From Fratercula arctica (Eukaryota > Chordata > Aves > Charadriiformes > Alcidae), in contig CANTUZ010000003.1 of NCBI GenBank assembly GCA_947846985.1, forward strand, positions 55,066,096 to 55,130,095: a stretch of 64,000 bases of DNA, read 5' to 3'. Within the stretch, counting starts at the first letter, position 1, and every line of letters begins with the position of its first letter. The position numbers were made by a program, and so were the translations under genes. The notes under the pieces are model-generated. The model was given only the letters and a program-made list of their open reading frames with translations, made no database searches and was not told the DNA's origin. Shown piece after piece: positions 12,601-23,271 of the stretch.

Positions 12601-13593
12601 AGCAGCGGCGGGCGGGAATGGGGGCGCGCGCCGCCCGGGCGCTCCCGCCGCCTGCCGGCGCCGTAGCGCGCGGCGGGGGGGGGGGCGTGGCCTGTCGCCC
12701 CCCCACCCCGGAGTCACGCTCGGCCTCTGTGGCACACAGGTGACGGCGCCCTCCCATTGGCCGCCGGGGCGGAAGGCCGGGTGGCCGCGCGCCGCTCTCA
12801 CTGGCTGCGCCCCGCCCCTCCTCCCCTCCTCCCCCCCCCCGCCTCCGCCCTCCCACCCCCATTCCCCCACCCTCCCCCCTCCCCCCTCCCCCCCGCGCAC
12901 GCCACGCGCGCACGGACGGACGGAGACGGCGCGAGACGCAGCGCGAGCGGAGCCGCCAGGGCGCGCGAGACGGGAACCGCCGCCGCCGCCGGGGCCGCCC
13001 AGCCTCTGCGAGGAGAGAGAGACAGGCGGGGCCGCCCCTCCCGCGCCGCGCGACGCCCTCCCCCCTCCCTCCCTCCCTCCCTCCCTCCCCCGCCCCGCCC
13101 CGCGCCCTGCCGGATGCCGCCGGACGGGAGGGGGGGGGCCGCCCCGCCGCGGGCGGGAGGGCGCGCGGGCCCCAACCGGCCGAGTCCGGAGGCACCGGCA
13201 CCCCTCCACCCCCCGCCTCCTCCCCCTTCCCCCGCACCCCCGGCGCGGCCCACCCACCCCCGGCGCGGCCCTCTTCCCCCCCCCCTCGCCCCGGGCTGTG
13301 TCCCGGATGGAGCCGCCCGGCCCGGCCCGGCGCGGCGGGGGTTTGTCAGGAGGCCAGGCAGCCCCGGCGGCGCCAGGCGCGGCCCCGCCGCCCCCTCCGC
13401 GTCCCCCTCAACCCGCCCGGGCGCCCCTCACACACAATGAGGAGGTAGGGCCCAGCAGGCCCCGCCGCGCCGCGCCCCCCCGCCCGCCGCCGCCTCAGCC
13501 GGGGCCCGCGGCCGGTGCGGCGGGGCCCGGCGCACGTGCGGGCGGCGGCGGGGATCCCCCCGCGGGTGGCGGCGCGGAGCGGCCGGTGCTCAC
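9646..13593 (-). other. ZBTB2: Probable first intron of ZBTB2
   Basis: This is the span between the acceptor of the first coding exon and the best donor in the CpG island (CAG|GTGAGC, intron starting at 13593). The left part is AT-rich and holds nothing recognised; the right part, from about 12.05 kb, is the CpG island itself. A weaker alternative donor (TTAG|GTAATT) lies near 12170 and would shorten the intron. Confidence 0.55.
13061..13091. repeat. (CCCT)n tract in the CpG island
   Basis: About eight CCCT units lie inside a longer C-rich region. The G-rich complement is the sense strand of ZBTB2. Confidence 0.85.
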
Positions 13594-13726
13594 CTGGGGG
13601 GCGCGGACCGCCGAGGCGCCTGGTGCCGGGCGGGCCGCCGCCGTCTCCGCGCCCAGCAGCAGCAGCAGCGGCAACAACGGAGTCAGCGCGGCGGCGGCGG
13701 CGGCTTTTCCTGTCCGGTTACGTTAG
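13594..13726 (-). other. ZBTB2: Candidate non-coding first exon of ZBTB2
   Basis: The only strong minus-strand donor in the GC-rich core, CAG|GTGAGC, ends an exon at 13594. The 5' edge is a guess, placed just before the GGTCACATGACC element; the transcription start was not determined. A first exon elsewhere in the island is possible. Confidence 0.35.
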
Positions 13727-13738
13727 GGTCACATGACC
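13727..13738. promoter_or_regulatory. GGTCACATGACC element
   Basis: A near-palindromic 12-mer lies about 130 bases upstream of the candidate ZBTB2 first-exon donor. It can be read as an E-box/M-box (TCACATGA, MiT/TFE or USF type) or as two GGTCA nuclear-receptor half-sites inverted with a 2-base spacer. The classical oestrogen response element needs a 3-base spacer. Function is inferred only. Confidence 0.4.
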
Positions 13739-16700
13739 GAGAGCGGAGCACAGAGGCTGCAGCGAGGAGCCCCCGCCGGGGGGGAGGGGAGGCGGCGAGC
13801 GCTGTGGCGGCGGCGGCAGCAGCAGCAGGAGCCACCCAGCCCCCGCCCGCCCCTCCCTCCCCCGCCCGCCCGGCGGGACCGGCCCCGCCGCCGCCTCCCG
13901 GGCACCCCCCCGGTGCCGACAGCCGCCGCCCCCGGCCGAGCAGGGCGCGGGCGCTGCGGCGGGCGCGCTGCCCCTTTAAAACTCCCGGGGGGGCGGCCCT
14001 CCCCCCCCACCCAGCACCGCGCCGCTCGCCGCCGGGCGGGGGCGGCCCCTCAGCCGCCAGCGCCCCCTCCGCCGCCCGGGCTGCAGGATAACGGGCCGGG
14101 CCGGGCGGCTGCCGGCTCCCCGTCGGGGCCCGGCTCGGGGCCGCGGCGGCGTGCGGGGACGGGACGGGGTGGGGTGGCGCTGCGCTTCGCTCGCCGCCGC
14201 CGCTGCCGCCTTCCCGGCGCCCTCGCCGCGGCGGCAGAGGCTGCCCGCCGCCGGGGGCGCCCGGCCTCGGCGCCGGGGGGGCACCGGGTGGCTCCCGCCG
14301 GGCGGTGCTTGGCGGCCAGGCGAGGCTCGGGCGGCGGGCGGAGGGTCCGTCGTGTGTGTCCGTCCCGTTCCACCTGCCCCCCAGCTCTCCCGGGCAGAAG
14401 TGGCGGGCGCAGGTGCCTCCCTCCGCTTCCCGCCGGGACAGCGGGGATGGGGGAGACGGAGACGAACCGGCGGCCGTGGGAGGGGAGGGGAGCAGGACGC
14501 GGTGTTCCCGGGGCGCTCGGGCACGAACTTTGAGAGCGGGTGTCCCCGTCCCCCGGGCTTCTCTCCAGGTGTCATTTATAGCGCGGTCTTCGCTCGGCGC
14601 TGCGGCCAGGGGAGGCTGCGGGGCCCGGCCGGAGCTGTCAGGCGGGAGGTTACGGGTTCACTTGTCGAAAGGAGTCACTCAGGGCAGAAAAGTGGAAAGC
14701 TTGGCTTGGCTCGTTGGCAGTTCAGATGGACAAGTTGTTTGAACTGGATGTTTTTAACTCGGCTGTTTAAGGAGGGGACACATAGCAATCTTCTCTAAAA
14801 ATCCAATCTACAGTTTTGGGCAGTGGCAGATTGGGTTGCAGTGGAGCACCGAGGGAAGGCGGCGGCAGCCAGGCCTCACTTTATCCAAATCTAAAGCGTG
14901 CTATAGGATTCATGGGTGCTGATCAAATTGCACAAATAAATATGCTAATGGACACTGCGATACTTGAAAAAAAAATTGTTGGTCTTGCAAAAGTTATCAA
15001 CTTAGAGTTGTTAGTATGGAGCAGGGAGGCAAGAGTCTGGGAATCTTTGGCAAGAGGCCGGGAAGTCCCTGAAGAAATGGAAGGGTGAGCCCTGCATGGG
15101 GCTTGAGCGCGATTTCTCCAAGTCAGAGGGTCAGTCTGGGCGCGACCCGCGTCTGCACCGTGTTGTAAGGTGACATCCGCTCACTGGAGCAGTGGTGCAG
15201 GCAAAACCATTTTCGGAGAGAAACTTTGTTGTTGTTGAAAGCCTTGTAGGAAGATAGTGGTCAGCAATAACTAAAGGGGGTTCCTTTGCACCCCCTGCCC
15301 GGGGGCCTGCTCCTGCTGTCCTTAAGTATGCTTTCTGTTGTTCCTTAGGAACAGCATATGCTACAATGTCAATTATTTGAATTAGGTCCAGATTATTATT
15401 ACCTTTTTTAAGGTACTTATCTAAGCAAGCTTGTGGGGGGCTAGCTGTAGCTGGGATGATGTTTCCACAGTCATTAAATAAGGTGCGCTCTGGAAAAAAG
15501 GCCCAGGCTCTTTTAATTTGGTGTCTTGACAGCAAGTGTGCTGAGAGAGGGAGGAGGAGTCTTGTATCTTGTCTGGTTTGTAGATCAACAGATGACTGCA
15601 GTCATCCCAGGCTATTGTTATTTTTACAGGATCTAAATTGATCAAGGACTAGACCAATTTTACGTGAGTCCGACTCGGCCATCTCCCACCGAAGTTAATG
15701 GAAGTCTATCTTGATAGACGTAGCTTGAGTCCTTTTGCATTGTATAGCTCATGGATATTAATTTATTTATCCAAGTTAAGCTGCACTTGAAAACTAACTA
15801 GTTAAGGCTTAAAAAAAAAACCAGCCTCAAAACCCAGCAACTTATTTTTAATTTTAATGGAGCTGAAAGTTAATAGTCTGTTTGCTGCTGTTGCAGTATT
15901 TTGAATAAAGCAGCTGAACAGAAATGCATCTTCAGGACCTGCCTCAAGTACCTGTGATGTGCTGAACTACAAGGGACGCGTTTCTAACAGCCCTCTGAGT
16001 TCTGCTATGTGAGCACATGGCCAAAGTTTATAGCCTGTATTTAACCAGCCGACTTGGCAAATTTTTTTCTTGTACGCTTCACTTGCATTTCAGCTCTGCA
16101 AACTAAGTACAAAGACAGGTAGATGGACATTTGAACTTAAGTCACTTAGTGGTGGAAGATTGGTCTCATTCTCGTGGAAGATGGTGAAAGTGATATAATT
16201 TTTAATTAAATTGAGTGGACTATTTAGGGACACCAGTGTGTTTCTGGCAGATATCTGGCAGGGTTTGTGGCCTTTTTTTCTCCTCTGTATTGCACTTGAG
16301 TACTTCTGTGTTGGCATTCGTGTGGGATTCTCCTCTGTGCTGTCTCTGAAACCATAAAAAAATAACTTATTTTTTTTTTTATTAATAACTCATAATTCAG
16401 CTTTAAAGCACCTTGGTTTGGACCGCAATACTTTAATCCACCAATAATGCAATTCTTAATTTAAAAGTATCCTGTCTGATTCAAGGTCCATTGAAATCTG
16501 TAGAAAGATTTCTGCATTGAGTTTAATGCTACCGAACTTCACACCTTCGATGCTGACTTACACCTGAGACATGTCATCTGTGTCACAGGGAGCGATAAGC
16601 AGTTCTTCATCTGTTGCATTTTGGACACCTGACTTAAGGTGTGAATCTAAAATTTCACTTCCATCTCATCTTTTGAGGTATTTTTTTTAACATAGTTACA

Positions 16701-16809
16701 CATCCATGCAGCTGAAATTGTAATTTAAATTTATCCTTGTCTCATTAAGTGGTATTATTGTGCTTTTAGTGTTTATATGCTGGGTGTTGTCGTGTCGTTC
16801 CCCTCTCCT

Positions 16810-16826
16810 CCCCCCCCCCCCCCCCC
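16810..16826. repeat. Homopolymer C tract
   Basis: About 17 consecutive C follow a CT-rich stretch. This is simple low-complexity sequence in intergenic DNA. Confidence 0.8.
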
Positions 16827-19800
16827 ACTTTCTTGAGGTGCTTGTTTAGGACTCCTTTCCTATTTTTATGACTTTTTGAAAGGATTGTTCAGACTGATTC
16901 AGATATTGCCACGCACCTGAGAGCATTCTTAGTTGTGTTGCTGCTGTTGCTGATAGCATCAGCCCCTAGGTTTTTGGTTTTGCTTTGGTCTGCACGTACC
17001 CAGATGAAAGGCAGAGTTTTGTCTGGTAAGATCGTATTTTGCATTGTAAATGAGCATATTGCTGATGATGGTTCTATGATTTAAGTGTTAATAGGATAAT
17101 GAAGGTGTCTGCTAATCTGAGTAAAAATTCAGTCGAGCAGTGGGAGGAACTTGATCCAGACAGACTCAAGTCTTGTTAGTGTGTCTTGCTGGTAGAGTTC
17201 AGTTGAAATTTGGAATAGAGTAGTAGATTTTTACCGTTATAGTCAAAACCTTAACAGCTCTAGTGATGTTAATCAGGCTCAAACTGCTTAGGTTCTCAGC
17301 GAGTGTTCAAACTTGTCATCATTTTTGAAAAATCAGGGAGCAGAGTCCCTGTTCTGAGGAGCTCTTTGCTCACCGCTCTCTGCAGCGCTGCTGACCCGCT
17401 CCTGCAGGACCATTGCTGGCTCTGCCAAAGCCGTGGGGAGCTGGGAGCGCCTGACCTAGGCAATGGGCAGGAATCCTTCCCTGAAGGTGTGGGGCACCGC
17501 TTCCGCGCTGGTACAACTGTAGTAAGACGTGAGTTTGTATCAATGCTGTAAATCTGTTTTATTAGTGCAGTTGCCATTTCTAACACTTCCACTTCTGATG
17601 CATGTTGGCGAGAAGGTTCGGTGGGAAGCACCACAGCTGCAGTAGCTTCTCACTAGATGAGTAAATATTGTACCTCTGATAGTCTCCAGCCTTTTCATAC
17701 AAGGCTATATCCTCCCTCCCTGTTAGAATTTTTCACACACTGTTCAAATCTCACTCATCTTTCACACAGATTGGAAGCACAAAGCAGGCAAAAGTGATCC
17801 CCAGGAAACCCCTTGACGTACGTACGGGTACAGCAGCAGTTGTGGAACAGCTCTGCTTTTTCTTGCCTTGGCTTCCTTGGTGTGGGGAGGCTGTTGGGGT
17901 ACACTTGTGACAGGTGAGTGGTCAGCCCCCAGGCAGATCTGAGCTTTCACATTGTTGTTGTCAGTAGGTTTTGCTGTCCTAGAGGTGAAGAAGAACTATG
18001 GTGTGTAAGCCACTTTTTGAGTGCGCTCTATAAGGTAAAAAAGAACTAGATCTTTGTCATTCTGCAGGCTAGCAGCTGTTTTTCTAGTATCAATATGTTA
18101 ACAAGGAATTGTTTCTACACTTGGTGAACAAAGCTTTATCAACAGCCAGTGAGTAGCTGCAATTCAGACCAGGGGAAAAGTAATAGTAATAAAAAAATAA
18201 AATCCTTTGCTAGTACAATGTGTGTCATCTAAGGAAATGCTTTAACTCTATAGAATTTTTCTTGCTAGGAGCCTCATCTCCATCAGGAATTGTTGGTGTG
18301 ACTGAACTGACGCAGCTTCTGCAGCATAGATTAGCCCTCGACTTTCTGGCTTTGCCTTAGTCCCACGTTAGCCTGTTACATGGGTCCTGCCTGTTTTTAA
18401 CTGGGAAAGTTCAAATGTGACTACACATTCTTGGCTGGAGTGACATTTTTAGTTGGAGCATGACTATAAAGTTACAGTAATATATGTACTTGTGTGTGTT
18501 TTTTTTCCTTGGAAGAAAGGATTCAAACTGCAACTGTAGTGAGTGCATTTTTAAAGCCTGTGCAGCTGAGGTATTCTGAGGAGAAAGATGCTCTAAGGGA
18601 AGTAGTGTTGATGCTTTGTTCACATTACTATGTAATATCATCTAAATGGTGACTTTAAGCTCATGAGATACTTAATATAACGGTTTTGGACAAATAGAGA
18701 ATTTGTCAGCATTGACTCAAGCTTAGTTAGGAAAGTTAAAAAGTATATAGGGGGCAATAGTAATTAGCAGTTACCATCATTTAGTAGTCATATTTCACCA
18801 GCTTGGAAAATGTACTTACTGAGTGGCTGGAGCTTGAAGATGCACATAAACGGGGCAAAGCACTAACAGAGAGAAACAGTGATACTAGCCGTAGCTGTGA
18901 TGCCTTCAACAACTCAAAGCAGAGTGAAAGAAAAAAAATGCTCCTCTCTCTTTGTTTCAAGTTTGTTTAATAAAGTTTGTTTAAAGAATCAGAAATGTGG
19001 GTGGTCGTGATGCTACACGTGCGAGGAGAGGGGATTTTTTTTGTTCTTTTTCCCCAGTGCAACTAGGTCTGTCTAACTCTTACTCCGTCAAAAACGTTGG
19101 AGGACCCCAAATTATTGGAATTGCTTAGTTTTCTGAGATTCAGGCAGCTGGGGTTTATGTGTAGTACTGAGTTAGTTACACAAGGGATGTCAAGAAGTAT
19201 GTCACTGGCAGGCACTTTGGGGATGGGACGAAACAGGCTACCTCCTACAGTGTATAGCTACAGCGAAGTAATTTTCTAAGGCTAAAAAAGATCTTTGCTT
19301 TCCTGATGATTGTAAAGAATTGCAGTCTCTTAAAAATCCTTTTCTCAGCTGGGGCTACGTACATTTCAGGACACTCTTCCCCCCTCCTAGATAGTTAAGA
19401 CAGATAATTAAGCTTTTTTCCCCCCCCAAGACAACACGTGTTTTGGGCAGTGGTTTTGGTTTTTAAACCCCATGCATATCACTTGCTGTATCTGAGTAAC
19501 TCAGACTCTGCATTTCTTTTTGGTAGCTGTCACGCCAGTATCATAAACCAGTCTGTAGACAAGGACAATGAGACTCTTGGCAGATGTTAAATTCTGTCCG
19601 GTGAAGGAAGGTGGTATGTCACAGATCAGGAGCTACCAGCCTGTAGACTTTCCTTGGACATTATCTCGATGGTCTAGGAAAGTGCCTGAGAAAAGTAAAC
19701 TGTCAAACTCAGTAAACCAGTGCCTTTTGCAATTTCTAAATTGGCCTAAACGTGAAGGGTCCATAAAGTGGAAAAGGTTCACCACAACCATCATCACTAC

Positions 19801-20100
19801 CAAGGACATCCAGCTGTGTCTGGTCTTAATGTCTGGTACAGTCCTGTACAAGGCAACTTTGTTACTTAGCTATGGGCAAATAAACTCATTTAGTGGGCAC
19901 AAAGTATCTGTCTTGTTTTCCCCTTTGGAAACTTTCAGCTGAAGTTTGTTCAGTTCTTAGGGCTCAGGTAGGATGGGGAAGGAGAGAGACTCTTTCTTAC
20001 GTGTTTTAGTGTTCTTGTATTTTTGTTTCAGGCAGGTGCGTAAAGTTGGCGAGAACATCATCCTCATCCAAGCTGGTATGTGCTGGCTGGACCGAATATA

Positions 20101-20102
<2 letters not shown>

Positions 20103-20132
<30 letters not shown>
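20103..20132. repeat. 30-base homopolymer T tract
   Basis: This is the longest homopolymer in the window. On the minus strand it is an A run that could be the tail of a retroposed RNA whose body would lie to the right of 20133, but there is no AATAAA before it and I do not recognise the body. A small minus-strand frame crossing it encodes poly-Lys and is not a gene. Confidence 0.85.
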
Positions 20133-23082
20133 CCCCGGAGAGAAATATATGAGATTTTCACAGAGAGATGTCACATACATGCAGTTGCTCATCCTGCCAG
20201 CTGGGCTGATGTGCTGAGCCATGCGATTGAGAACGGGGACTGACTCTGCAGCCAGTGGAGCTGTTACCCCACAAAAATAGTAGTGGAAGTCAGGAGTCCC
20301 TACTCCCAGCATTCTTTGCTGTTTTACAAATAGCTAGACTTACAACAACTTTGTAGCAGATCTCCCAAAGAAAATCATCTGTAAGTTGTCCTTTACCTCA
20401 TCTGATGGAAAAAAGCACAGATAGAAGCAGTCTGCGCAGCTGGGATCCTTATAAAGGATGGTCTAACAAGGTTCCATATGAACAGAATTTTGCCTTAACA
20501 GTCTTAATTTTGTTAAAAAGGTTAAAATTTTAGTTCTAGATATACTAGGAGTCTTTGGTTTTCTTTGTATAGTCTGTATTAATTGCTATTGCATCTTTAT
20601 TTTTTTCCTCTAGGTGACCCTTACTGGTTAGAACAGACCCATTTCGGCGAGAGCTCAAACTGTGCAAACTGTGTAGTGAAGGTGGTTCTTTTCAGTTACG
20701 TGATGAAGGTGTGTGGTGGATGAGGCAGACAAAAGATGGGGCATGTTCTCACAGCTTAGGGAGTTTTGTGTTGCTTCTGGAACTGGAGTCTCATCTTGCC
20801 TCCGCCATAGAACTTCTTCCCAGTGAGGCCATGCATACATTTGCACAGGGTCCCCACAAGATTTCCTAAGTTTCCCCGAGTTTCCTAAGTGCTGTCTGGT
20901 CGCAGGAGCGCTCTGCTCTCTGAGTATGTTGTGCTATGAAAGCTCAAGTTAGGTTCGTGATGCACTCAACTTCCCAGCTTGGTCTTGGTTCTCCATGTGT
21001 CATATAGTGAGAATATTCTCACTTTGCAAGAGGTTTTATGGTTAGATGTTAGAGCAAAAACCCCTCAAACTGTGACGCAGCTGCCACCGGGTACATTGTG
21101 AATAAGATGGATACAAAATCTTAATGTACAGTTGAGGCTTAACTGCAGCTGCAAAACTGTGAACAGACACTCAACACAGTAAATGGGGTTGGGGGCTTGG
21201 TGGGAAGAGAGAGTGTGATTTTATGGCTACGATTTAACGTGCTGATATAAACCGATTTAAAGTTTCAAAAGTAACCACATTTCTCTTGTTTTGAGGTGTT
21301 TGATTTGGTAACTCTTAAATACAGTCCCAAGACACAACATCTGAGGTAATCAAGCCACTAGGTAATCTAGACGCTTTATGCTTTTAAAGAGCATCTAGGG
21401 TCCTCAAATGACTTCGTTAAAGCCACTTTTCCTGATAGATGCAGTTGGCCTGCAAATTTACGTTATAGCAATTTAGCTGAAATACTGAAACATTAAATGT
21501 GAGACGAATGGGAACTTATGTTTTTGAATGTAAGTATTAAACTCAAATGGGGGAAAAAAAAGCGCCTATTTGTCTAAAGGGGTGAAAAATGCTTGCTAGA
21601 AAAATTACAATTAAAATATAACCTAATTCTGTTACTGGAATTAAGTGGTGCTTGGCAAGTTTTTCTACTGCATAAAGGATCTAATGTCCTGTCTCTATAA
21701 TGACCCCGCATAAATCAGGAGATAAGTGCTGAGGAGCTGCTCCGCAGTGTAGTACTCTAAGACTTTTCCACCAAGCCGTTCAGTTGACCGAGTCACTTCC
21801 CTGAGTGGGGGTGACAGTTCAGACCTTCTCAGCAGGTCAGAGCAGTGGCAGCTGCGTTCTTCCAGAACCAAGGCCTCCAGGTATGACCTGTTCTGAGGAG
21901 ACAGCCTACTCTGAAGAGGAGCTGCTGCTTCTCAAGAGGCTCCTGTGGCACTGGTAACATAACTTATGGCAAAAGCATGGTTTTGTAGTTGGATGTTTTT
22001 CCTAGCTCCTTCCCCATGAATATGTTTGATGTATTCAAGTCTAATATCACCCCCAGAAATACCGTTTTTAGGTGCAGAGACAATAGTAAGCTACTGCAAA
22101 CATAATTGTGCTTCTAGCCTGAATTTAGTCATCATGGCTCGTTCATGATTTAACAAAATTCTTAGATTAAATTCCTGAAGCAATATACTAGACTAACCTG
22201 ATTTCGCAAAAGGTGATAAAATAGCAATTGTATAGTAGTTCCTGAAAACATGTTTAGAAAGAGAAGTTGCTGGGGAAAACATTCCCTTACCCTCTCCCAA
22301 GACTGGTGGAGATAGCAATCTACAGACCTGTAGCCTAGGAGTAGATTTAAAAAAAAAACCAAACAAACGAAAACCTTTTACCCTAGAGGATAATTAAGAC
22401 ATCTTACCCTACGCTAATTCACTCCTTGTAACTTGTACTGGTAAGAATTAGGTAATAGGATAAGATAGACAGTCTAGTAATAGAGAAATTTTATGAACCT
22501 TACTTCAGTTTCTCAGTCTGGTACAGCTTTCTGTGACAGATAAAGTTCAGCTAGTTCCCCTTTCATATAAATACCTTCTAAATAAATGTGTTCCCATACA
22601 AGTATGTAAATACCTTTTTGTGACGGGGTAGAACATAACATTAAATATATCTGCCAGGTATATTAAAATCATGCCAGGTAACTTAAGGAGAACAAATAGC
22701 AGTGCTGTTTCCAAGCTTGGGCCAAGTGTCGTGGCTATCCAAGGAGGAGCTGGGGAAAATGAGGGAAAACTGCATCATCAGTCAGAAATGCACGAAGTAG
22801 CTAAGTACTCAGCATCTTTTTAACTGTCAAGGGGACGAGGTAGTAGGGTCCTTCACCAAATTTATACAGTCAGCACAGAAGGGATCCATCCTTCCATCCT
22901 TGCTTATGAAGGAGACAAAGCTAAATCTCTCCCTGCATCAGTCCCGCATGCATCCAGGACTACTTCCCCTACAAATACATTATTAATATCCCAGCTTTAT
23001 ACTAGCACAGCCATAAATTAAGAATTCTTTAGCATCACCAATACAGCAGTTGGGAATAATGTTCATGGACTGATTTTTCTTT

Positions 23083-23093
23083 TTTATTTTATT
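23083..23093 (-). terminator. RMND1: RMND1 polyadenylation signals (two overlapping AATAAA)
   Basis: TTTATT at 23083-23088 and again at 23088-23093 read as two AATAAA hexamers in the sense direction, about 150 bases after the RMND1 stop codon. This implies a short 3'UTR. The assignment rests on position and motif only. Confidence 0.6.
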
Positions 23094-23238
23094 TGAGTAG
23101 AATATATCAAGAATATATCAATAATTATCAAGAGACACAATTAGAATATTTTCCAGAAGCGTATGATAGACAGGAATTTTCTGGGCCATATGGTCTTTAT
23201 GGTTTTGTCCGTTTTCATTTTCTCAGTTTCTTCTGTCA

Positions 23239-23271
23239 TCAGAAAACTACCCTTGCAAGTTCAAACAGAAC
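23239..23271 (-). CDS. RMND1: RMND1 terminal coding exon (10 codons plus stop)
   Basis: The acceptor CCACAG is followed by codons for [10 protein letters not shown] and TGA at 23239-23241. This matches the human C-terminus VMFELGRVFF closely in sequence and exactly in length. The residues complete the C-terminal membrane segment. The exon is too short to show in an ORF scan. Confidence 0.9.
   Translation of the reverse strand, partial: VLFELARVVF

Larger units (their letters stand above)
12050..14650. promoter_or_regulatory. ZBTB2: CpG island, ZBTB2 promoter
   Basis: About 2.6 kb is extremely rich in G, C and CpG, in sharp contrast with its AT-rich flanks. It lies at the 5' end of ZBTB2. 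Visible motifs include a reverse CCAAT box (CCCATTGGCC near 12755), a CACGTG E-box near 13533, many GC boxes, and GGTCACATGACC at 13727-13738. The long open frames on both strands here (up to 444 codons) are composition artefacts. The island could also start a divergent plus-strand transcript, but no exon is identifiable. Confidence 0.85.
14651..23082. other. Intergenic region between ZBTB2 and RMND1
   Basis: About 8.4 kb separates the ZBTB2 island from the 3' end of RMND1. I recognise no gene, LINE or RNA gene. Simple tracts occur at 16810-16826 (C run) and 20103-20132 (T run). The longest isolated frame is 134 codons at 15131-15535 on the minus strand, of unknown meaning. A plus-strand divergent non-coding transcript from the CpG island cannot be excluded. 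Confidence 0.7.

Noticed and set aside
11903..13726. Very long open frames on both strands (up to 444 codons), rich in Arg, Gly, Pro and Ala.
   Set aside because: They overlap on all frames inside the CpG island, lack domain features and splice logic, and reflect the scarcity of stop codons at extreme GC content.
20064..20312. A minus-strand frame with a poly-Lys stretch.
   Set aside because: It is created by reading through the homopolymer; the flanking residues match nothing recognised.
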